NCBI RefSeq assembly: GCF_017562075.2
Contig: NC_054081.1
Coordinates: 18,068,549 to 18,132,548 of the forward strand
Source of the DNA: Anopheles merus
Lineage: Eukaryota > Arthropoda > Insecta > Diptera > Culicidae
Reading direction: 5' to 3'
DNA: 64,000 nt
Position 1 is the stretch's first letter, and each line of letters opens with the position of its first letter. Shown one piece after another: positions 11,410 to 23,400 of the stretch. The notes under the pieces are model-generated. The model did no database searches, was not told the DNA's origin, and saw only the letters and a program-made list of their open reading frames with translations. Made by a program: the position numbers and the translations under genes.

Positions 11410-14400
11410 ATGAGCGGTGTCGACGACATTCTGACGTACAAGCGAGACTCCAAGGAGGATCTGTACGCGCTGCTAAACTGCAGTGAAACGTCCACGGTAC
11501 GTATCGGTATGCGGGGTTCATTAATTCTCGGGGCTTCAATTGGTGGCGTGAGATCAGTCAACTGTGAGCTGCAGAAGGAGGCGAAGCAAACGTAACCTAC
11601 AGAAGTGAAGGAGATGTGTCATTTGGACGCGAAATTAATTACCTAGAGTGCCGTACTGACGAAAGCATTTCCTTAATAATATTTGCTTTCCAATCTCCCG
11701 GGCCAGTCTCTCGCGCCAACCGAGCAAGCTAAAGCAAAAAATGCACACTTGACAAGTGGACATTTTTTACTCCTTTCCTCTCCTTTCTTTAGTCCCCTCC
11801 GGACACTACTGTAGAAAAAAAAACATACTGCACGGAAAATGCATCGAAATGCTCAACAGTGGAACCCTGGGAAAATTTTGCACCACGCACACACACACAT
11901 CTGTCCATTTGCCCAGAAACGACTGCATCTCCGGGTATGCACATCGCGCTGTGGTTCGTTGTCGTTTGGAGAGTGTGCTGTATCTCACCCCCCCCCCTCC
12001 TTCCTCTTCACGTCTGCGAGCAACCCTGCACCATCCTACCCACGGACACATCTGTTTCTGCGCATTGTATATAATTATTTGTTGCATTCCCGGAGCAGCA
12101 GCAATGGCAGCAACAGAAGCAAGCAGCAGGGATAGAGAAGCTACCGTGTCGTTCCTTTGTTGCAGCCGAGATTGTTAAGGTTGGCCATGTTTGCTGCCTT
12201 TCGCTGTGGGTCGCTTTCCCAATGCGCGCCACCATCTTACCGCGTGCTGTTTTTCTCATGAGTTTATTGTTGCTGCTGCTGTTGTTGTTGTTGTTGATGT
12301 TACTTTAAATAATCCCGCGTCCCATCGGGGCGCACCACGTCTCCAAAAACCGGGGGACCTGGGCGCAATGAACCTGCCCGCCGTTTTCACCCACGGGTCG
12401 CGCAGGGATAAATAAGCTTCAGCGCCGCGGCCGGAACTAGGTTACAGCGCGGGCAGGCAATGCGAGGGCGAGTGTGACGAAGGGCGAGGGTAAGAAAACT
12501 CAGCAGAAGAGAAACGTAGGGTTGAAGTGTATGTCTGTGTGTTTGTGTGCATGTATGTATGTACAACTGGTACATTATTTATGAGCCGTGGCATCACACG
12601 ACTGCAGGTCCTTGGGATATTTCCATCCCGAAAGCAAGCGAGGGTTGGGCGTGAATGAATGAATGTGAGGGTTCTGCAGGTGGTAGAGGAAAAACGGAGC
12701 ATAGTTAAATGCCAGCGATGCACATGATGCACACCGATGATGACGATGATGAGGTGATGAAGAGCTGGCAACGGTTTTTTATCCTCGCCACCTGAGGCAC
12801 CGTTTCGGTCCCAAGGTTTCTAGAGTTATTGCAACGTTTTTGTTTTTGTTTTTGGTTTTGTGTTGTTTGTCTCCCTTCATCTGCTATCATTTCTTTCTCA
12901 TTCTTTCGCTTTCTCAAGCCCCGAGAAGAAACGATGTCATTAACGTATCCGATATGTTACTTCTTATTTTTGCTTCATGTCCCTTGCTGTCTCTCTCTCT
13001 CTCTTTCTCGACAGGTGGACCAAATCCAGGCCGAGTTTAAAATACTCGCCTTACAGTATCACCCGGACAAGAACGATGGTGACAAGGAGTCCGAGGCCAA
13101 GTTTCAGCAGCTAAAGGTAAGGGATGATGATGATGATGATGAGCATAATGACGAAGATGATAAGCATTTTGTGAAGCATTTTCTCCATTTCCTTCCGCTT
13201 TTTTAATGTTCTGCACCAGCGATGTCAAACTCAGTTGATCCCGCGGGACATAATGCTACTCAAAATAGTAGCACGGGCCGCAGCCTAGTTTTCGTATGAT
13301 ATTGCATGATACAAAAATCAGATCGTTGGGCAGTTCTTTTCACTTCAGGTCTCTGACATTTCCATCATTTGAATAGTTTTGTGTCAACTGACAAGATTTA
13401 GTGCGCAAAACTAATGGTAAAAAATATTTTATCGAATACAGAATATTAAATGTTAGGTTGATATTGGTGTCATTTTGTTTTTCAATATTTGCTAGCTGGT
13501 ATTGGTTGTGAACAACATTTACCTACGTTAAAAACAGTGAACTCTTTCTTTTGAGCTGTGAGCTTGCGTTGGAGATTGCTGTTTGTTGAGCAATGTTAAT
13601 TTTTCCATGTCATTTTCTTATCAAAATTGCTGTTTTCGTCATCAAATATCTTGATTGTTTGCTTAAAAATAAAAAAAAAATTATTTTCCAAAACCACATA
13701 CGGATGGGTCAGATGCTTCCGGACATTCACATTTGTATGAGTTTACATACAAATACATTTTGTATGAGTTTAAAGCCTAAACATGAATTGTTTCGTTAAA
13801 GAATTGTTCAAGAAATATTAGTTACTAACAAATGTATTCATTGAAAAGGGTATAACAGAATTTTTAGTGATTTTTAATCATTTTTCATCAAAATAAGCTT
13901 TTTTGGTTTTGCATCTATAGCTCGAACAGTTTTATGGCGATGCATAATAATTTGACAACTATTAGAGAAACCTGCGAAGTTGAAAATCACTGTATATTTC
14001 AAGTGTAAGGAATTGATGGACATGCACGGTAGAAGCAGGAATTCAAAATAAATTTTGGCTCAAGCGCACAGTGGGCAAGGGCGGTCGAAAGTCCGAAAAA
14101 AATTCTCAGATTAAAAAACTATCGTGTTTATTTCAAAGCCAAATAAATAGTTAGAATTTTTTTTTAATATTATAATTCTATCACTTCAACTTCTGCTCAA
14201 AGTTGAAAAATCTTTCCAAACTACGTTTTTACCCCTACTGTTGTTCTTTTTTCACGTAATGAGTTTAGGTGTGAATATTTGTAATAGGTGGACAAATAAT
14301 ATATCATTAGAAAGCCCCAGTATTTTGTATGTATCTGACATTTTGTAACAACATATAGAAACCGTAATACATTTTTTTTATCTAACCCGGGAGGTTTCAG

Positions 14401-15696
14401 CGTTATTGACGAAGATATATCAAACGACCTATACGGCTTTAAATCGGCAATAAGCGGAAATGAAAACGTTGCGTCAACCTTTGATCGCTAAATTTGACAG
14501 CATTGGATACAACAAATTACTAACAATTATATTTTATAATTTATAAAATAATATAAAAATATTATATTATTTTATTTATTATAATTATAACAAATAACAA
14601 TATTTTCTTCTTTTCCTTTTAAAATAACGAATTGTCTAATGTGGTGCTATGAGCACTTGGAAAATTGATGCTACCAATTTATTTTTCATTACTAAGTTTT
14701 TATTATATTTTTAATGGTTATTTTAAACGTTTTATTATCAAAACTAATACAATGAGTCTCAAATATAAAACTATGTTCAAGATTCGATTGTATTCACCGA
14801 TTGAAATATGCGTCTGAGGCAATATGTAGCAAAGGGATACAGGGCTTTCACTCATTAGAAAGACTGTGACACCCAATATAAAGACTTTCTCTAGAGTATG
14901 AAGACCAATACCTAGAGTATGACGCAATGATCCCCTTGTTCAGCCTTGTTATTGGGCCGAATGTATCAATATTGTGTGCCCAAAATGTGAAAACCCCTGT
15001 AAAATCGGTGTGCAGTGGCGCCATCTGGATGGTCAACACATAAAATCATTTTTTCCAAGTAAATTGACCATTTTGAACAAGATTCGATATGATATATCTA
15101 GTAAATAGTACAAAAATGACTTATGACCGCGGTTTGTTCCAGGCCGCCCCATAGTGAAGCGGTCGAGGGCCACACCGAAAGACTTCGTGGATCAACAGTT
15201 TGACAACTCTGGTCTACACCGTCTTCATCCACAGTCGCTTCAGTTTCTATTTCCGCTCCTGCCCACCTCGCCATAAACGGAAATGAAATTTAATGCTTTT
15301 GTTTTGTTTCTCTCCCTGTAACAGGAGGCGAAGGAGATCCTGTGCGATCCGGAGAAGCGGGCGAGCTACGACAAGTGGCGCAACAGCGGCATCCAGATCA
15401 GCTACAAGAACTGGCTCGGCATGAAGGAGCACGTCCAGCAGAGCATGCACTGGGCGATCCCGAAAACGAAGGACCGGATGCTGCCGGAGGGCGGTACTGC
15501 GGCTGGCAGCACCGGGGCTGGCGCCGCGACCAGCTCTGGCGCAGTCGGATCCGGGCTGAGCGCGGCCCAGCCCAACCCGGCCCATCGGCGCGCGTCCGAG
15601 GGTGGCGCCGCCCTGTACTATGGCGGGCGCAAGGGTGAGTGGGGCTCGGAGAACTCAAGCGAAGTCGTGAGCAAGTTCCGCAACTATGAGATCTAA
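11410..15696 (+). CDS. jdp: J-domain cochaperone, DNAJC12/Jdp type (3 exons, 186 aa)
   Basis: Coding exons are 11410-11496, 13015-13116 and 15325-15696. Both introns are GT-AG and phase 0. Residues 17-24 (DLYALLNC) start the J domain. The HPD tripeptide that stimulates Hsp70 ATPase is at residues 45-47, preceded by LQY. Residues 64-82 (EAKEILCDPEKRASYDKWR) form the last J helices. A Gly/Ala/Ser-rich linker follows, and the protein ends in SKFRNYEI, a tail I associate with the DNAJC12/Jdp family. The length is close to that of vertebrate DNAJC12. There is no signal peptide, so it is probably cytosolic. In vertebrates the family assists aromatic amino acid hydroxylases with Hsp70; the same role here is inference. 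The start is the first Met of the J-domain frame in exon 1. Intron 2 is filled by a 2-kb hAT-like element. The gene is convergent with the prolyl hydroxylase gene. Confidence 0.93.
11497..13014 (+). other. Intron 1 of the J-domain gene, 1518 bp
   Basis: Donor GTACGT at 11497. The acceptor is CTCTTTCTCGACAG, with a strong pyrimidine tract (12990-13009). It contains CAG/TTG trinucleotide runs (12098-12130, 12268-12296) and a short CA run. No ends of a mobile element were recognised. Confidence 0.8.
13217..15211. mobile_element. hAT-like non-autonomous element, 2.0 kb, in intron 2 of the J-domain gene
   Basis: The left end is CAGCGATGTCAAACTCAGTT. The right end, reverse-complemented, is CAGAGTTGTCAAACTGTTGA. 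Both continue into GATCC within the first 25 bases. Flanks are TTCTGCAC (13209-13216) and GTCTACAC (15212-15219), 6 of 8 identical, in keeping with an aged 8-bp hAT target duplication. The interior is AT-rich with no transposase frame. Removing it leaves an intron of about 205 bp. Confidence 0.72.
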
Positions 15697-16651
15697 ACTA
15701 ACGGTGGGAGGGAGGAAGAGCAGGACGTTTTCGTGGGTGTGTGGGTAAGTGTGTTTATGTGTGCCCATTGATAGTGGAAGGATGCATGTGTGTGTATGTG
15801 TGTGTGCGTTGGGGGAGGTAGGTAGGCTATTGTCTTTTAAGAACCCTTGACATCCTTGACAGCTTACGGAGATACCACAGGAGTGATGGACATGAATCTT
15901 CCTGTAGTAAGAAACCGTGAACCCTAGAACGGCACACACACGCCCACATAAACACATAAAGTATCATATCCTCTTCAGCTGTTACCTCAAACAGTACCAC
16001 CTTGCCTAGCAGCATGGGATGCGAATTTAATGAACTCACGGTTGAATTGATAATTGGAGCAGATACGTTACCCAGGCAGCACAACCGTTGTCCAACCGGC
16101 AGAGGATATGTTTACGTGTGGGATGGGTGTGTGTGTGTGCTTATTTTGTGCTGCTAGAGAGGGGGTAACCTTTTGTGCTGGCGTGAGTTTATACTTTCAT
16201 CTTCCATTTCGTCCCAACTCTTGCCTTCGCCCTTTTCAACCTCAGCCACGCTTTTTCACATGCTCCAATTGCGCTCTGTAAATGGTGTGGTGGATTCATG
16301 CTATTGTAATGGGGATGATGAGCATGGACAAAAGCGGTAGGTGGAGGATCCCTATTCTCTCTCACTCGCACACAAAAACACATACTCACACATACGCTAG
16401 GATTGATTAAAGCCGTATTTAACCGGCTAACGATAAATTAAAATTGATCGATTTTTCTGCGCCTGAAAGGAAGCAACCGAACAGGAACAAACGAGCCGAC
16501 ACTGTGGGATACACATACACAAACAGATGCGCTTGCAGTGTGTTGAATGAATTGAATAATTAAATGATTTGCAAATGATGAGTGCCCAGGCAGGAGCGGG
16601 CAATGATGAAATTACTATTAAAATAGAGAAGAGGAAAAATCAACACAAGAA

Positions 16652-16657
16652 AATAAA
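16652..16657 (+). terminator. Candidate poly(A) signal AATAAA for the J-domain gene
   Basis: AATAAA lies about 950 bases after the stop codon, within A-rich sequence. Other AATAAA hexamers follow (for example near 17452 and 18068), so the true 3' end is uncertain. Confidence 0.25.
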
Positions 16658-19603
16658 AAAAAAAGTATTGCATAACAGTGCACATGTGTAAGAGCATGCT
16701 GGTTTAAAAAACCATTAGTGTGTTTTGGTCCTTTGCTTTCTTCCATGCAAACGTTGCCCTGAGTAAAACGGGAAAATGAAAAAAAGAAACCTTTCTCCTA
16801 CCCCCGAACTCTTCTTCCCACCGTTACGTGTGCGCTTACCTTCCCGCTGATGTGCTCCTGTGTTTCTAATTGATGTGTTATAGTCGTTAATTGTTGATGT
16901 TGATGCACACATATATGAAGCAACAGCAAAAGAAAAAAAAAACAACAAGAAGTTAAGAAAACGAGGAATCGCAAAAGGTGAACGTCCTAGCGACACAATG
17001 ATATGCAACCGCGCTAGAAAGAGGCAAACAGGGCGACTTTGAGAACTATTAAAAAAAAAGAAAAGCAAATGAAAACAAACAGTGATAGACTCATTCGAGA
17101 AAGCACATAAAAAAAGTGAAACGGAAAACCCAACACGAGGCAGATAAGAACGAATGCCTAACTGTGCTACTCGGTTATGATAATGATGTAAGACGACAAA
17201 ACGAAACGACACAAGAGTAATGATTTCCATATGACGACGTGCGACGTGTTCGATCCCAAAATATCGTGAACAAAAAAATAATAAAAAAAGACAGCAAACA
17301 AGAACCGAACACAACAGAGAGAAGTGTGACTTGAGAAAGGAGGGAAAACAGGGAAACAACATTGAGGAGGAGTTAGTACTAGTAGTTAAAACACGGTGCC
17401 ACAAGTAATCAGATCAAATCAAATGCGCTAACTCTTTGCTGCTCTCTACAAAATAAATTAACGTACACGTATATACATATATAAAATATATCAATATATT
17501 TTATAGCGATGCGATATTGAATGCAATCTTGCAAAATGGAACTTAATCTTCTAAAACGTACACATACGCACATATGCAAGACAAACACAAGCAACCGATA
17601 CGCGATAATAGATTGCAACAACAGTAACCCAATGTAAGCAGAAAGCATATTTTTGTTACCTACTATACTATACTATATATAACTACTTGATATGGCACAT
17701 TTTACCAGGTAAGGCACAAAACTGTGTGACGCAATGTATTTAAAACTATTTAAACAATCAAGCTGTGTAGATGATAATATACATACCTATCTATATACAC
17801 GTATTATATTTGATGTTAAACGATGTAAATCATGGGTGAAAGAAGCCTCTCTGGCACTGTCTTTGCTGCCCTACCTTTCTCCCACAATCACAAGCGTTTC
17901 TGACCTGTCAGTAGAGATGTTTAATCCGAGACACAGTCACAACTGTTTTAGTCCGTAAGAAAGTACCTTTTCACCTTGAGTGTACGTTCTATCCAGCGCA
18001 TAGCTGCTGTTCATGACTATTGAAAGAAGAGAAGAAAGATAAGCGAAAAAAAAAACAAACTATTTATTACAAAAAAAATAAAATGTTTAATGAAAACAGC
18101 AGAAGAGAGAATATAAAGCATACACAAACAAGTAAAATTTGATGAACTTAAAGTTTAATACCCAAAATGAATGTGATGAATGCCAAGTAAGGACCCTGTC
18201 CTATTTAGCACTGGAATGAACAAAAAACATTTGACTTGACTGCATTCGGAATCGACCTTTATAGACAATTTGGAGATCCCTTTTATACCCGTTGGCAACC
18301 ATACAAAAATAAATAAAAAATAAGAAAAAAAGTTTAATGTTAGTTTCTACACTATTTTCTGTACTGAGAAGTATGGCGTTAAAATTGCACGCTAAAGAAA
18401 AAAATGAGCAAATGGACAAGTAATACCAGATAAAAGACAAATCAAAAAGTTAAACCCATGCCAGGCTAAACAAGAAAGTGCGCAGCTCCCAGGGGGCGAT
18501 CAATCTGTCAGGAAATTCTTACAAACTTGCACCCTTATTGCAAACACATGATTCACTATACTGGCTCATTCTCGCATCACTAATAAACACAAAAAACCGT
18601 CGACAAACTTTTGAAGGCTCTATTTTTTGGACAATTTATGGCAGAACGCAAAACAAGTAAATCCTATAAACACTTCAGCTAGGAGATGGAAACGTGTAAA
18701 ACCCCAACCCAACTTACAGGGCCGTATTGACAAATCCGTATTGTGATTTTATGTTGCCTCTTGGTCCCCTTCCCGCCCCATGCGATATTCTAAACATCGC
18801 CATTTTTCATGGGGCATATTATTCTGCTTAAAGAGAAAAGGGTAAAAAAGATATGAAGAGAGATAACACAGATAGAGACATTTAACAGAAAAAGCGAGGC
18901 ATATTTATTTACAAGACACCTACAGTGGTAAACCAAAACTTATTAAAGCGTATAAAGTGTGAAAAAATAGCCCTTCAACCGAGAAAACCAACTGTACAAA
19001 CAAGGAACAAATACGAAAAAATAAAGAATAATATAAAAAGAAGAATTAGAAAAATATAGAAAGAAGAAGAAACACAGGAAAAAACATAGACATAAATTAT
19101 GTTCTAGCAGTTGGATTGATTTGTGTGACGATGAAATGATGTTTGATGAAACTAAACAAAATGCAACCGAACACAGACGCGCTAGCAAGCCTTTACAATT
19201 TCCGCAATCTTCCTCAGAGCATGGGTTAATAATAGACATATGTCTTCAATGTCACACAAACGAGAGAAAACCTTTAGTATAGAAAAACTACAAACCAAAA
19301 CAAACAAACAAACATTAACAAACAACCACAATTATATGAAAAAAGGCAACAAAATGGATGTATAATGTTGGTGTGTCAAAATGTGATCCCTAGAAATCTG
19401 AGCACCCCACCAAGGCTCCCGCTCTCTATCTCTCTACCCCGTTATGAGCGTAATAATCATTCCCGTGGAAACAAAACCATTAACTCGTTTTTATTGCTTG
19501 GCTGTGCTTGATTGTTCAAACACCTGCATTGAGAAAGAAGGGCCGAATTTTAATGTGTAAATCTGTAAGTCTTGCTGTATGCTAGTTTTACGTAAAAATG
19601 ATT

Positions 19604-19609
19604 TTTATT
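19604..19609 (-). terminator. Candidate poly(A) signal of the prolyl hydroxylase gene
   Basis: TTTATT on the plus strand is AATAAA on the minus strand, about 850 bases downstream of the minus-strand stop at 20461. Another lies at 19490-19495. The choice between them cannot be made from sequence. Confidence 0.3.
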
Positions 19610-20460
19610 TCACAATTTTAGTATGGCAATTTAGTTGTTGTTGGCTGTACGTTCCTTTCTTCATGTCGCTTCCGTTTCACATCAGCAACCATTGAGACGC
19701 TTAGCAGAGCGTGCGGCCAGCATTTTCCTTCGGCCATTGACCAGCTTTACAAGCCGCTTGCTAAACTTTAGCTCATGGTTTGCAAAACCGTCCATCGTCC
19801 TCGGCGGCAGAAGGCGCCGCTGGCGGGGTCTGATGGGCTTAAGTATTTTTCACCTTTTCTTTTCCATTTTGGTGTTGTCGTCTTAAGATGATGATGAATG
19901 CTCTCTTCTTCAATTGATATCGAATGATGGATGGTGTGCGAAGGTAAGTAAGAGGAACAAAACATTGCACTAGGTAAAACGAGCTTAATCGTAGGTTCGC
20001 GAGTAAAATCATTAACTGCTATTTAAAAAAAGGGGTTAGTAATGCGGCCTGTTCCTTTCTACAGGAACAAGTGAAAAGGAGTTGGCAAGAAGTTGTGAGA
20101 ATTTTCATAGCGTTTCCATGTCGGAAACCTTCTTGCTGAAATGCATCTAATTTCTGTCTGCTGTTAATTGAACCAAAAAAATAAAATCTAGACTATGTAT
20201 GGCGTCAGCCTATTGCTCTGGCCGGCAGCTAATGGCGTCGGTCGCAATTTCGCCGTCTTAACCTGTAATACAACGGTAATAAGCCGATTATAGGCTCGAG
20301 TTTACTATCCTAAAGTTTAAAAACTAAATTTCCTAAAAAACTGGTTACATGGAGAAACTAAACGCTATGGCAGATTCGATTTGGTTTCGGGTCATGGTGT
20401 ATCGTATCGCTTTCACTTATCGGGTGGCTCGCGTGCGACACTTGCTCTCTCGGGCCGCTA

Positions 20461-23400
20461 TCAGAACTCTTCCGCCGAGTGATCCAGCTGCAGCCCGCAC
20501 GGTCTCCGGAATTCCTGCCCACGCTCGTGGATCCACTTGTTCGACACTGCAATGGTAAACGGAGCAGATTTGGTTAATAGAGACCCCCATGCTGCTGGTG
20601 TAGCATCCGAACGGTTCCATCCTTACCCCACTTGGTGCCGGTGAGCACCGGACAGGCGGCATGCCGCGTCGCGTAGTCACCCCGGCCCGAAGCGTGCAGG
20701 TTGAACCAGAAAGCGGCCGTCCCTTTGCGGGGCCACAGGGCAAGGTGCAGCGAGGGAAACACGGTGGCGCCACCCTGCGTTACGTCGCTCATCTAAACCG
20801 CGCGGGAGGAAATAAAATAATTTAACATGCATCCTTTTTGAAGATAAAAGAAAATGACACCGCTCGGTGTGTCTCACTCACATAGAACAGCACGGTTGCG
20901 ATGCGGTTGCCCGTGCCGAGGCTCTTGAACGCGTTTCGCTCCTCGCGGCGGGCAAAGTCAAAGTGCGGCTCGTAATGGCCCCCGATGCCGTAGTTTACCA
21001 CCTGCAGCTCTTCGGCCGTTTCCATCGTCAGCCCGGTCATGTCCTCGACCCGCTGGCTGATCGTGCGTATCATCTCGTCCTCCGCGTCCTTCAGCCAGGC
21101 CGACTTGCTGATGCGATAGTTGGCGAACTCGAGCTCGCCCGTTTTGTAGTTCTGCACCGTCGCCCGGCGGAACCGGGGCCGGGCGTACTGCTTGATGCGC
21201 TCGATCTCGCGGTCCGACATTACGTCGTGGTAGATGACGATGTACGGCCGCAGGTACGCTTCCTCGAGTTTGAGCGGCCCGATGCGCAGGAACGGCGAAC
21301 TGTTGGTGGTGTACCGGCAGACCAGCTGCGAACGTAGCTCGATCGGTGGCTGCTGCTCGCCCCGGCACAGCTGCTCATACAGTTTGCGCTCGTTGGTGTC
21401 GTACACATGTGGTGTCGCCTCCTTCTGGATCTTCTGGAAGGAAAAGTAGCGTCAATGGGAAGTGATGCGCAGAATTAGCTCGCCACGTAAAGTTTATTTC
21501 ACCTTTTGTGACGATTTGTACCTCAATCACAGTAAGCTAACTCGTTTGTGAGTAAAGCAACTCATTCAAGAATAACATCCTGATGGATGATTTGACTCTC
21601 TGCAGCATCTAGCAATTCACTTCCAGAGCATTACATTAATGAGCTTTACAACCCTACGGCAATCTGAATAATTGCTAAAGTGCCCTGAAGAAGATAGGAT
21701 TTTTAATGGAGAATATTTTCCCTAGCTCTGCCAAAAAAAATTTGTGAACCTGTTTGCGTCTACACGAGACAAACCTCATTCGTAACAAAACATATCAGTT
21801 TTACCCAACTATTGTTTAAAAATTGAACTTCTTAGCACTTAAAACCATGAAATAAAGCCAACGCCATGATCTCCTGGTGTAAGAAATATCAAATAAATAT
21901 TAACAATATCACAGTACATGTGGTCCCCGAGGAATATGGTACATCTTTTACGTAGTTTCGGAGATTCGCGGGTTTCCAAAAGTTACAGTTCTTTGAGAAA
22001 ATTTTACTAGTTTGATACATCAATTTAAAATTAAAAAATAAATTCCCTTTTGGACGAGTTTGTAAATATCCTCCAAAAAGTTACAAAATATTAATTTTCA
22101 GTCCGAATTATTTTGAGTACAAACATGGCCAAAAACCTATTTAGTGGCTAAAACCTACTACTTCAAGCAAATTTACACGAAAATTGGCTATGCACTGGAA
22201 CCCTTCATAACGAGTTTAATCCATTCCAGTGACTCCCTCATTATACGAGAAATTCGTTATATGAGAGGTTCTTTTCCATATGATCTGTATAAAAAGTGAA
22301 ATAATTCGTTCCAGGACCGCAAATGTACTATTAAAAAGAGCATATACGCATCTGAGAAAAGTAATGTCTTTATAATATTAATAATTGAATTAATGTGTGT
22401 AGCTCACTATTTTTTGGTCATTATTATTAATCCATTTTTTGAAAAGTGTTCAATTGTTTTAGTCTTTGTTTTATAAAACACGTATTACATAGGTTTGAGT
22501 CGGTTGGTGTTCAATTGTTTCAGTCTTGGTTTTATAAAACACGTTTTACATAGGTTTGAGTCGGTTGGTTCCGATTTTGGATATTTCCAGGTAGAGTTTT
22601 TTTTAAGAAGCTAGTTTCATTATCAATGAAAATTTGCAGAAAATCTTCAGTACAAGGTCATTTTGATAATGTATAAAGATTTCTATAGTTGGCATCAAAT
22701 CTACAACACATTTTTACACCACATATGACATTTCTACAACTGACATCAATGGGCAGGGGAAACTTTTGCATTAATGCGCAAGTAGATTGAGAAAATTACG
22801 CTAGAAACACTCGTCAAATTATATCACTAAATAAACTTTGCGCGGCAACGAAATTTGCGCGAGCTACCGCAAAATCCAAAGGGAGCTGAGAGCGATCCAA
22901 ACGTAGCTTAAAAGGATCCAAACGTAGCTGAAAACGATTCAGACGTAGTTGATTGTGATACATTCTCATGGATTGCGATCTATAGCAACCAGATAAAGAT
23001 TCAGAGGGAAGTGAGAACAGGTGTATATAAACGATCCTAAGTATCGAGGCTCTTATTTTTGTGAGTTATAATCAAAATTTAAAGAAAAATCTCAATGTTT
23101 ACGGACCGTGATCTTGATTTAAGATCAGCTCTCAAAAACTCCCGAATGCTAGGATACGAAAGATATTACTCGTTGTGCGAGATTTGACTCGTTAAGAGAG
23201 GCATTTGTTGCGTATTTAGATTTACTCGTTATGCGAAAAACTCGTAACAAGGGGTATTCGTTATGAAACCCACTTATGAAACACATTATGAAACATTCGT
23301 GGAACCCCACTGTATTTTGTCGGAAAACTACGACACATGCGGAACTCGAAAAAAAAAAGAAATTTGGTACACGGGGTAAAAAGATTACATGCAAAAATGT

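Larger units (their letters stand above)
15697..20460. other. Intergenic/UTR DNA between two convergent genes
   Basis: This 4.8-kb stretch must hold the 3' UTRs of the J-domain gene (plus) and the prolyl hydroxylase gene (minus). It is A-rich with short GT and CA runs (15735-15810, 16125-16140). Open frames such as 16715-17404 minus are low-complexity and have no domain. No mobile element ends were recognised. Confidence 0.5.
22193..23312 (-). mobile_element. Tc1/pogo-like element remnant, same family as 2524-3960
   Basis: The reverse complement of 23225-23270 (ATAACGAATACCCCTTGTTA, then TTTTTCGCATAACGAGTAAA) matches the subterminal region at 2537-2640. The left end (CACTGGAACCCTTCATAACG) resembles the CAGTGAAACCCCTCATAACG terminus. 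The right end (CCCCACTG) abuts TA at 23313-23314; the left lacks a clean TA. The exact limits are uncertain. Confidence 0.6.

Noticed and set aside
20867..21337. Plus-strand open frame of 156 codons
   Set aside because: It is the antisense shadow of prolyl hydroxylase exon 4, whose minus-strand frame has all catalytic motifs.
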